Source: Haliscomenobacter sp. (lineage in GTDB: Bacteria > Bacteroidota > Bacteroidia > Chitinophagales > Saprospiraceae). Taken from it: a DNA stretch of 64,000 nucleotides. Where the stretch lies: NCBI GenBank assembly GCA_016713275.1, contig JADJPL010000003.1, positions 62,001 through 126,000 on the forward strand, in the 5' to 3' direction. Below the pieces are notes generated by a model, which saw only the letters and a list, made by a program, of their open reading frames with translations, did not search any database and was not told the origin of the DNA. Position 1 is the first letter of the stretch; the number at the start of each line of letters is the position of its first letter. Both the position numbers and the translations under genes were made by a program. Below, one piece after another: positions 52,688-62,014 of the stretch.

Positions 52688-53628
52688 AATACTACTTTAT
52701 GTTTTTTTTTATTGTGTTCGCGTTATTTTTATGTGTTTTAGGGTGCAAAAAAAAAGCAACAAGCACTACTAGTAGTTCCATTGTAAAACATTCGACTTCA
52801 AATGAAAAACGGATTGGCAAAGATGGATACCCAAATTTTTTGGAATCCTTAAAAAATGACAATGGCACTTCATTAAAGGTAATTCGCCGCATCGTGATTG
52901 ATGAAAAGGGTAATAATTTTGAAGTTTATGCAAGACATAACCCAGAGTCTCTTAATATTGATTTGTTTCTAGTCTTTCAAAGCGAGTGCATTGATACTTT
53001 TAAGCTATGTAATGATTGTAGCAATTTAAGTAATTTTAATTTACTGCCCTCAAAAAAGCGATTGCATGTTGTATACGAACTAAGGTCGAGTGGATGTACT
53101 CAGAGTATTCAGCAAGAAATCCTAGAAATAAAAAATAACAAATTATTTGTTTCTTTAGATTTTAATCGCTTTAACGGCTCTTGGTGTGCCTTGGGAAGTT
53201 TTGAACGAATAGATTCCACAGCAATATCTGATGAGCTAGATCTAAAATTATTGGACTCTTTGAATCTATGTAAACTTTACCATACTGAGTATAGAAGAAT
53301 TTATACAAATTCCAATTTTTCTAAAATTGTTCAAAAAAGAAGGGAGATTCTTTTGAAATATGATTCGGTTTCTAGGGTTTTTTATTCCAGATTAGTATTG
53401 TTAAATGCCGAAGTCTTGGTGCAGGGAAGAGAAAAGAGAATGTTGGATGGAAGATATTTAATATTGGATAATTATAATAACAAAGAAGGATCATTTTCAA
53501 TTTTCATTAATAGCCGTTGGTGGCAATATTCAGATGGCTTAATTACTAGGGGACAAAAACGGCTAGATATCCCAAGCATATGGGGGGATACCACATATGT
53601 GATACCTGGAAACTTCAACTTAAATTAG
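52684..53628 (+). CDS. AT-rich lipoprotein, candidate immunity protein for the orphan tip
   Basis: A 314-residue protein whose ATG overlaps the stop of the orphan tip gene (ATGA at 52684-52687), so it is translationally coupled. It has a lipoprotein signal MKYYFMFFFIVFALFLCVLGC (lipobox Cys21) followed by a Ser/Thr linker. The rest is a mixed domain with several cysteines (CIDTFKLCNDCSNL) that I do not recognise. Strict coupling to a cell-wall-hydrolase-like module and envelope localisation support an immunity role. Composition is as AT-rich as the module, unlike the flanking GC-rich repeats. Confidence 0.6.
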   Translation: MKYYFMFFFIVFALFLCVLGCKKKATSTTSSSIVKHSTSNEKRIGKDGYPNFLESLKNDNGTSLKVIRRIVIDEKGNNFEVYARHNPESLNIDLFLVFQSECIDTFKLCNDCSNLSNFNLLPSKKRLHVVYELRSSGCTQSIQQEILEIKNNKLFVSLDFNRFNGSWCALGSFERIDSTAISDELDLKLLDSLNLCKLYHTEYRRIYTNSNFSKIVQKRREILLKYDSVSRVFYSRLVLLNAEVLVQGREKRMLDGRYLILDNYNNKEGSFSIFINSRWWQYSDGLITRGQKRLDIPSIWGDTTYVIPGNFNLN

Positions 53629-53636
53629 AGATTAGA

Positions 53637-54242
53637 ATGAAAAACGAAATCAGAGCCTCCGCCGGCAACCCCCGCACCGTGACGCCCCTGCAAAACGCCC
53701 ACTACAGCGTCACGGTGCTCGATGCGCAGTTGCGGCCTGCGATCAAGCGGTACCACGTGGAGGTGGTCAGCATACAGGCGGAGCTGGTGGTGGCCCTTGC
53801 GCCCGGCGATTTTTGTGGTAACGGCCCCATTACCCTTCGGGTGGAAGGCGCCCTACCTCACTGCACCTATCGCTGGAGTACCGGGGAGACTACCTCCGAG
53901 ATTCAGGTCCCGCTCTCCGGCATGGCGCCGGCTTACCGGGTCACCGTCGCCGATGCCCGGCAGGATGGGGCCGGGGTGTGGAAGACCTGCGAGCAGGCGC
54001 TGGAGATACGCACGGCGGAGGCGCTGGCAGCGGTGGAGGCGCAGAAGTGCGAGCTGCTCTATAGCCGCCTGGAAGCGCTCGGCTTTGAAGCCCGCGAGGT
54101 AAAAATCGTAGAACCGGTACAGGCCATCGCCCCGCGCTCTCGCGCTTCCGCAACTTGCAACGTGAACAAAGTATTTGTAACCCCAACAACCCAAGAGAAA
54201 CCACGAATTTCCAATACCCGAAAAAATTCAACAACGCCATGA
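53637..54242 (+). pseudogene. Duplicated 3' fragment of the giant gene (pre-tip domain)
   Basis: A 201-codon open frame whose first 140 or so codons repeat the giant protein's pre-tip domain almost exactly (repeat copy 2, 53657-54059). The next 35 codons are a diverged but recognisable continuation: LEALGFEAREVKIVEPVQAIAPRS, compared with LLGLGLEPSIVKMSEPINAVSLRS. It has no signal peptide or tip. The other frame just downstream reads ICNPNNP, resembling the start of the orphan tip, so this may be the old junction of a previous version of the giant gene. Its TGA overlaps the next ATG (54239-54242). Confidence 0.75.
53657..54059 (+). repeat. 403-bp direct repeat, copy 2
   Basis: Matches 49678-50080 at a constant offset of 3979 bp with 13 substitutions. 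Recombination between the copies would delete both toxin/immunity pairs and fuse the giant gene to whatever follows. Confidence 0.92.
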
Positions 54243-57200
54243 AAACAAAACCAACCCTGGTCCTTTTGCTCCTCGTTCTGGCATCTGTTGCCGGCTATTC
54301 TCAGGCAGAAAAAGCTATTCGGGTGAGCCTGATGAAGCCGTCTTGCGGGTGCAGCGGCCGGGTGCGCGTAGAGATTGCCAAAGACGCCCTCGTACCCATG
54401 ACGATTGTGTTCACGCATGAAAAAGAAGCGCAGCGCGTGTTTCACGACGTAACAAAACCTTTGGAAATAGACGGCCTTTGCTCTGGTCTTTGGACGGTGT
54501 CTGCCAGCCCCGAAAAAGTGGCGCAATGCACGGCAGTGGAGGATCATATTCAGGTGCCGGAAGTAAAGCTGGCTATCCGGACTATCCGGGTAACCAACCC
54601 CTCGGGTGCAGGCCAGACGGACGGGCGCATTGTAGCCGGGGCTTTTGCCGTAGACGCCAACGGGATGGAACATCCAACGGGCTTCCAGTTTATCTACCAT
54701 TGGAGCAATGGCAGCACAGGGAACGAGCTTCAAAACGCGGGACCCGGCGTATATACGCTCATAGCGACAAACACGGAAACCGGGTGCGCGGCTCGGAAGG
54801 ATTTCCATCTCAGCGCTTGCTCGGCTGCCCCGGCTGCTTTTGAGGTGATTATTAATGGTGGCATCGCATCCGGCGCCGATGGCGATTTCATTCCCGTTAG
54901 CTTGTCTTTCAAAAAGAATCCCCAGGAGGAGTTTGGTCCCGTGCCAGGAGAATATGTCATTGAGTGGGACTACGGCGATCAGGAAGCGTCGGGGCCCGAA
55001 ATAAGTGTTCCCATCAGCATGGCCCCCATTGAGGTCATCGCTCTGGTGTACGATGCTTGCGGAAACAGCAAGACGGTGCGAAAAAGAATCGTGACGTGCG
55101 AAGCCTCCAAACAAGAAATCCGGAATTTCCTGATCTCCCAAATCATTGAGCCGTGCTTCGGTCATGACGATGGGGGCGTGGTGCTGAAATTTACGGGCAC
55201 CCCTGGAGACAATATTCATTTGGAATTGGATGGCAGGGTCATCTTCGATAAAACAACCGGCGAAGGCGTCCAATCGTTGGGAGAAAATTTTCTAACGGCC
55301 TTGTCGTCTTTAAGAGGTGGCAGAACGTATACCCTCTCGGGGTATCTGGGCGATCATTGCCCCATTGATTTTTCCTTTGTTTTACCGGAAAAAGAACCGG
55401 AAAAAATTTGTGCGGGCTACGATAAGAAGGAAAACATGTGCATCTACGACGAAGCCTGTAATGGAGAAAGAACCGGCCCTTCCCAAAATTATCGTTCCCC
55501 TGCTTTTACAGTGGTGAACGAAGAAAACGCGAGAGGATGGTTTGAAGGCAGTATTTTCCCGCGCTGCCGCAGCGACTTGTTTTGTCTGTGCAACGGAAAG
55601 TATGAAAAAAAAGAAAATGGAAAGGAAGCCTGGAAAACCGTCCGCATTGGCGAATATTGGGAAATTTTAGAAAACCATGGGCGTAATACCGGTATCGATT
55701 GGCTAAGTACCAGCCCGGCCGCCGGCAAAGATCCCTGCGGCCATATCACGTATTGCACCCTGGATCCGGCTGTTTATTCGGGTTTCTTCAATTTTGCGGA
55801 GAAAGAAAAACGCAATTTGCGCGAGTCGGCCATTAAAGACGGAAAGGCCTGCACCCAGTTTACCTGTAAAACGTTGGGAATATTCCGGTCCAAATTTATG
55901 GCTTGCGTGACCAATATCCCTCCTACTCCAGATCCGCCCACTCAAGTCGTTGGGGAATCCGGTTATGCGATTACCGGAGTTTCAACCTGCTGCAGATGTT
56001 GGTGTGGCATAAAAACGGCACACTTGCCAGGAGATTTCCGGGGCCTGAGGCAAATCTTAAATACCAGGGATCCAAATTGGAAAACTACCTGAAAGGTTTT
56101 ACCAATTTGACGGACAAGAAATTGCGGTGTGCCAGTATTTCTTTTTGCATCAACGATTTGAATGGCTTTATCGATTCAGATGTTAGCGATAACCTTTGCG
56201 GAATAGAAATAGTAACTCAAGAACAACGCTCCGTAATTAGTTGCGATGTTGCCTCCCTCAATATTGAAGGACATTGGTATGGAAGGGATTACAACCGGCA
56301 GGAAAGAGAGCAATTGTTTATTACTTCCCAAAACATGTTGGAACGCGCGGTTTTCTATTGTAATAATTCCTCCAAATCTAGCAATGTCAATTACGAAAAT
56401 AATTTATTTCCTGATGCTTTGGTTTTAAACGATCCTGTCAGCCAGGACCAGGCGGCGAAAATTCAACCCACATTGGGAATGACTGACGCCTCGCTCCTCC
56501 AATCGTTTTTGGAGGACCCTGTTGAAGAAGACAATGAAAGACTCGAGGTGCGGATATCGGATGACTATGACCAGGAGCGCCTGCTCCGCTTTGGCGAACT
56601 GACCTTCGAAAACCAACGAATTCCAAAAGGAATTATCGCTGTAGATTCCTTCCAACTCTTTGGCGTCTTCGTTTTCGGAAACCAGGTATTGGCCAAAACG
56701 CCGGCTCACCATCTGATTTTCCAGGCTTCCAATTGGGATACCCGTACCGATGTATATATGGAGGAAACAGAACCCGGGAGCAAATATGGATTTTTGTTTT
56801 CGGATACCTTGATCGAATACCATGGGCTGCTGGCTTCCCAGCTCTTCCTAAAGCCGCAACACATTTCTATTCAAGATACCAGTTTGGTGGTTGCCGGCAT
56901 TTTCAAAGGCGATCTGCAACTGGATTCCACCTTGATCGGTTATTCGGACGACCTTTCTGCCTTTTATCTCAAGGTTTCCAGGCAGGGGACACCCCAGGGG
57001 ATTCAAATCGTAGAAAAAATTGACACCCTCCTGGGGATTCATTTTTCGGAAAGCCGCCAAGGGCAGGTCGCCTTAGCCGCAGGCTTTGATCAGGGCGTCC
57101 TGACTGTTAATGGCCAAACCGTAACCATGCCTTTTCAGAAGGGAATTATTCTTGCCAAACTGAATCAAGACCAGGCGGAGATTATTCAAAAAATTGAAGG

Positions 57201-58094
57201 AAACGACCCTGTTTTGATAAAGGGGATTTCATTTGATCCGGATACTACACAAATTGGACTACTGCTATATGGGTTGGATTCCCTACGCCAGGGAGCGCTG
57301 GGTGTTGCCGGGCAGAGTGCAAATAAAGTTTCGATCGCAAGTTTTTCCTCCGAAGGCATTCTGAAATGGACGGTCAGCTTGGCAGCAGACCATTTGGACC
57401 TCCTCCAGATGGCCATTTCCGATGGCTTGGATAATGGGATCTTTGCAGGGTTTACCTACCGGGACAGCCTTCACATAGGCAACAGCCTCCTAAACAGCAA
57501 AGGGGAAGAAGACATAGCCATTGTAAAATACGATAGCGCTGGCGAAATGGTCCAGATCGATACCATTGGTAGCCCAAACCGGGAGACCGTATCCCAAATG
57601 ATGCATTCAGATTACGTGCTCTTTTCGGCGGAGAATTAAGCGGCCCGACAAAAATCCGGACCATAGGGTTGATGGATTATTACAACGAAACGGACTTGGA
57701 TGGCCGGGTTTATATTTCTGCAATAGCAGATACCCTTGGTATGGACATGCAACCCACCGATACGCTCATCGAATCCGCGCTACCCAAACTGCCTTTGGCT
57801 GAGAAGGCAGAAGTAGCCAAGCCCTTGCAATTATCCGTTCCTTTATTTGTATTCCCCAATCCGTTCCAAGAGGAATTGAACTTACAATTCCATGCCCTTG
57901 AAACGGAAACCTGGGAAATCCGGTTGCTGGACAACCTCGGATCAGTAGTCAGACAACAACCTCAGGAGGTGACCAAAGGATTTAACAATACCCGGTTTTC
58001 CACTTTATCCGTCCCGCCCGGCATGTATTTCCTGCAATGCGTTTCAGCCAAAGGCTATGTGCTGCAATCGGCAAAGGTGGTTAAGGTGAAATAA
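54239..58094 (+). CDS. T9SS-secreted surface protein with SprB-like repeat and type A sorting domain (two frameshifts)
   Basis: An approximately 1285-residue exported protein. The signal is MKTKPTLVLLLLVLASVAGYSQ. An SprB-like repeat follows (VTNPSGAGQTDGRIVAGAF, YHWSNGSTGNELQNAGPGVY), then a Cys-rich region, beta-repeat blocks of the SBBP kind (TSLVVAGIFKGDLQLDSTL, SLRQGALGVAGQS) and a C-terminal T9SS type A sorting domain (VFPNPFQEELNLQFHAL, PPGMYFLQCVSAKGYVLQS). Frame changes occur near 55990 and in the T-run near 57620; after the second the sequence reads FGGELSGPTKIRTIG in phase with the sorting domain. It should be exported by T9SS and attached to the surface. Its role beside the toxin genes may be delivery or adhesion. 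Confidence 0.75.
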
Positions 58095-58109
58095 AGGAGA
58101 GGTGGAAAA

Positions 58110-60016
58110 GTGTTTTTATATGGCATCACCTCCACCTATACAGCGGATGACGCCCAAAGCCTGCTTCCCAAAATCCAGGCTGATATGCAGACCCAATTCA
58201 ATGTGGGGCAAAATATCCCCTATGCTTTAATGGTCTCCTGGCTGGATCCCAACGATCAGCAGGCCAAAATGCTGCTGGTGCTGAATTGGGCGGGTTTTGG
58301 GCGCATTTCCGAGTTTTCGCCCCAGCAGCAAGGTCTTATTTACCAATCGGTACAGCAGGAATTTGAAAAATCCATTTTTAACGGTGGTAGCAATGCCTTG
58401 ACCCTCGCCCTGCGGGAATCCGTCGCCGAGCTCGACCGCTTACTCACCGCGTCCATGCAAGGCTACTTCGAGGTAGATGGCAAGTTCTACGGGCCAAACG
58501 ATACCTTGTTTACCTGCAAATGCAATACAACGCTCGAGTTGAAGGTTTTCCGCGCAGATAGCCTGCCATTCCCCGAAATTTCAAAGCCCAAAGTGCTTAA
58601 GCCCATTGCTAAAACCAACAGGGCCCAAGTGGATCGGATTAAAGCTTCAGGCAATGGCGGGACCGTTGTGGAGGCGACGTTTCAGGATAAAGACACCGTC
58701 CACACAGCCCGACTATTGGTTTATGTGATGGACGTAGATTTTGAGCATGCTCCTCAAAGTCTGTATAGCTTCGACGAAAATGAAATTGCCCAATATAACA
58801 CCTATGCAAAAAATGCAGCCGGCGACTTTGTGCGCTGGAAACTGGTGCCAAAAACCTTCGACGACCGGGTTGGAGTTAAGATTACGCCCGGCGCCGTAGC
58901 GGCTAACGTCCATTTTACAGCTTCGAGCGGAGTTGTAACTCCTCAAATAGCCGGAGCAGCCGCTCAGACTGTAACGGTGCAGGCAGGTAACCTTACAAGA
59001 GACACCTTAAAGGCGCATATCGGAGGCTTGCAAGGGTGCCGCCTGGATAAATTGATCTTATGGCATCCGGATACGATCACGCTTTATTTAAGGTTTATTT
59101 GGGTCAGTGAAGAAGACGATGATGTTCAAGTTATTCCAAAAGGCCAAGGGAAGCCTATGTCGATCGGCATATTGCCAGGCAATGACGGGTTCCAGAGCAC
59201 CCCGGCCGGGGATGATGGTTTTTCTGTAGACAGTACCTATATCCACACGGGATTGAACGGCATCCTGGAAACGACGATTGCAAGTGGAGATAACATCTCT
59301 CCAAATATCAGAAAGAAAGGAGAAGGCCAAAGCAATCAGACTGCGATTACCAGAGGCGCCAATAATTTTTTAGATACCAACCCAATCAGGCTGGGTGGTG
59401 ATGATGCGCTTTTTTGGACCCAGTATCCAAAGACACGGTCATCTCCACAGGCCCCAATGGGATATGTGAAACCATGGCAGACAGTTTGAGCAGTATTCTT
59501 TATCAAAATGAGTTGGAGCCTAATTTAGTACAAGAGGGGGATGTTATAATTCGAAAAGTTGGAATATATATTAAAGAAGAACTTAGGAAGACCGATACGC
59601 TTCAATTTGATCAAGATTATGATGGCGTTTTGTTGAGGCCAAATCCCCTTGAGTTTAATAACCTCATTATTAATTACAATATGAAGCAGGACGTTTTTTT
59701 CGATAGGATCAATCCAGGTGTAAATAGGGTTACTATCTTTTTTATTAAAGGACTTTTACAGGATAGCCCAACTGGAATTTATGATGGTGTTTCTCCCAAA
59801 GGAAGCTTTGCTGTTGCTATTCCTATCAATTTTTCTGGTGGGAGTAGAACATTACTTCATGAAATCGGCCATGGAGCCTTCGACCTTGGGCATACTCATG
59901 ACATTAAAAATGCAGTAGATAACAAAAATTTAATGTCCTATCCTCCGGGGCCAGAGTTACGAGCCTATCAGTGGCAATTGATACAACAAAAAGTACAAAC
60001 AATCGGTAGATTCTAA
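58110..60016 (+). CDS. Zincin-domain toxin-like protein (HExxH...H), one frameshift
   Basis: An approximately 635-residue protein with no signal peptide, starting at GTG 58110, 15 bp after the T9SS gene's stop and behind a good AGGAGAGG ribosome site. Residues about 330-460 contain repeats of the kind GxxGFxxTxxxGDD...TGxNGIxET. The frame shifts in the TTTTTT run near 59412; joined, the repeat continues as DTVISTGPNGICET. The C-terminus has HEIGHGAFDLGH (59858-59893), a zinc-protease motif, then NLMSYPPGPELRAYQW. This combination recurs, to my knowledge, at the C-termini of Bacteroidota toxin-like proteins. It may once have been fused to the T9SS gene. Candidate immunity genes follow. Confidence 0.7.
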
Positions 60017-60022
60017 AAAACT

Positions 60023-60955
60023 ATGAAGATGAGTACTTATAAATTTTTTCATCTCATTCTTTTTCTTTTTTCTTGGATTTTATTGTCTGCCCAGCAGGAT
60101 TCCCTTCTCCAAAAAATTAAAGAAGGAATCAATAGTCCTGGGGCAGGTATTTCTTCTGATCTTGTAAAAACAAAAATATTTCAGGATAAAGGTATTATCC
60201 TACTAGAAGAGATGAGCCTTAATATCTCCAGCGAGAATCATTTTGTGCGGCAAGATTTTTACAATAAGCTCATTGGCATCTATTCGCTTGTACCCCACGG
60301 TAGCGAATCCGGAAAAAAAATGACTGAATTGATCTTACGGGCATGCGATGATCAGTCAGAATGGCTGCGGGCTATGAACATGAAATATTTAGTAATGATT
60401 GCCCGGCCAGAGGATTTTGGAAAAGAACAACTTGGACTACTAAAAATCTTACTCCTGGATACCATACACCACCGTACTCCTTTATTCCCCATAGTAGGCC
60501 GTCTCGATTGGCCGGAAGGAGACCGCATTATGGAGCAGTTTTTCCGGGAGGGTCCAGAACTGTTAGAATTAGATAAAGATATCCCAGGAGGTTTTATCGC
60601 TTCTCCAAAATGGAAGGCGGCTATAGCTCTGGCAAGAAAGGGCAACATGCAAGCCATGACCTATTTACTGCAAAAAGCCGGCGAACAAACTGACCTACAG
60701 GTTATTTCCCTCATCACCCAACAATTTGCATTGGTGAAAAATCGCCCAACCATTGATTTCATCATAGATTTTTTACTCAGTGATGCCTTTGCCAATCCAG
60801 AGGATTACGACAAACAGGAATATTTTTCAGTTGCCCTCATTATGCTCGCACAAATCATTGATATGCATAATTGCCCTAACTTCGGGTCTGTCGCTGTCCG
60901 CCAATGGCTTCGAGAAAACCGGGCCACCTATCAGATACTGCCCGATCCGGATTGA
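60023..60955 (+). CDS. Exported helical-repeat protein, candidate immunity protein 1
   Basis: A 310-residue protein with signal peptide (MSTYKFFHLILFLFSWILLSAQQ from the second ATG at 60029). The rest is all-helical, HEAT-like: CDDQSEWLRAMNMKYLVMIARPEDF, TPLFPIVGRLDWPEGDRIM, FIASPKWKAAIALARKGNMQAM. It starts 6 bp after the zincin gene. It is paralogous to the next gene over most of its length (CLDQSEWLRLNNMHFLVRLARPADF, TPLFPLVGKLDWPEGERLM). Tandem paralogues directly behind a toxin-like gene are typical of immunity arrays. Periplasmic localisation suggests the toxin acts there. Function is inferred from context only. Confidence 0.65.
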   Translation: MKMSTYKFFHLILFLFSWILLSAQQDSLLQKIKEGINSPGAGISSDLVKTKIFQDKGIILLEEMSLNISSENHFVRQDFYNKLIGIYSLVPHGSESGKKMTELILRACDDQSEWLRAMNMKYLVMIARPEDFGKEQLGLLKILLLDTIHHRTPLFPIVGRLDWPEGDRIMEQFFREGPELLELDKDIPGGFIASPKWKAAIALARKGNMQAMTYLLQKAGEQTDLQVISLITQQFALVKNRPTIDFIIDFLLSDAFANPEDYDKQEYFSVALIMLAQIIDMHNCPNFGSVAVRQWLRENRATYQILPDPD

Positions 60956-61013
60956 TGCGACATAACCCAGGCGCAAAGGAAAACCAGGACAGTCCTGCAA
61001 AAACACACAAACC

Positions 61014-61945
61014 ATGAAGTCCATGTCGCTGATCACGATGCTTTCCCTCCTTACCACATTCGCCATGGCGCAGCCTGTGGATATTAAAGAACTTATTAAT
61101 ACCCGAATAGCAGCTCGCAATTTCAATTTTCCGGATAGTATACTCAGTAATCGGGAGTTTCAGCAACGAATCATCCCAGAGTTGGAAAAAGCCAATAAAG
61201 ATATTTTGGCCAATCCCCACGATATTTGTGACAGTTATTACTGGGCTTTGACGGATTTATACAGGCAGAATCCCGAACCAGAAATCCGCGGAAAGCTGGC
61301 AGAGCTAATGCTCTACGGATGCCTGGACCAGTCGGAATGGCTGCGCTTGAACAATATGCATTTTTTGGTACGCCTGGCCCGTCCGGCCGATTTCAACGCG
61401 CAGCGACTGGAGATGCTCAAAGCCCTTATCCTTCACCCTACCTTGCATACTACGCCCCTTTTCCCCCTGGTAGGCAAACTCGACTGGCCCGAAGGGGAAC
61501 GCCTCATGCGCCGGTTTTTCGAACAAGGCCCGGAGCTGCTTCCCGACGATGCCGACCGCCCGGGCGGATACCGGGCTTCCCCAAATGGCGGGCTGCTATG
61601 GCGCTGGCCCAAAAAGGCGATCAGGCAGCCCTGGACTATCTCATTCAAAAAACCCGGCAGGAAGAAGACCGCGACGTCCTGTATAGCATGTTGTTCTACG
61701 ACTTTGCCTTCATCCGCACCCGCGGCAGCATCGACTTTCTCATCGAATATGTGTACAGCGATCTGAGGGAGCCTGTTTGCGAAGACCATTTGAGCCGGGA
61801 TGATTTCAATTTTGTTATTTCGCTTCTAAGACCAATCATCAAAGATTTACATGGTGTTATTTCTGCCTCTGGTCGAAAAAAGGACATCATCCGCGCCTGG
61901 TTTGATCAAAACAGAACCAGGTATGAAATATTACCGGAGAATTAG
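61014..61945 (+). CDS. Exported helical-repeat protein, candidate immunity protein 2 (one frameshift)
   Basis: An approximately 310-residue paralogue of the preceding protein with its own signal (MKSMSLITMLSLLTTFAMAQ). The frame shifts near 61582 in an A-run: here SPNGGLLW replaces the paralogue's SPKWKAAIALA, and adding one A gives SPKWRAAMALAQKG and a stop at 61943-61945. The last part (FLIEYVYSDLREPVCEDHLSRDDF, WFDQNRTRYEILPEN) again matches paralogue 1 (WLRENRATYQILPDPD). Divergence between the two is considerable, suggesting specialisation to different toxin variants. No direct evidence of function. Confidence 0.65.
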
Positions 61946-62014
61946 GCTCCCAGCCTTTCTTCGCTGACCCTTGGCAAAAATCCTTCTTTGTTGCCCTCAA
62001 AAAACCACTGCCAC

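Noticed and set aside
53637..54242. Calling the duplicated fragment a functional gene
   Set aside because: It lacks a signal peptide and a tip and is a near-copy of an internal segment of the giant gene; treated as a fragment instead.
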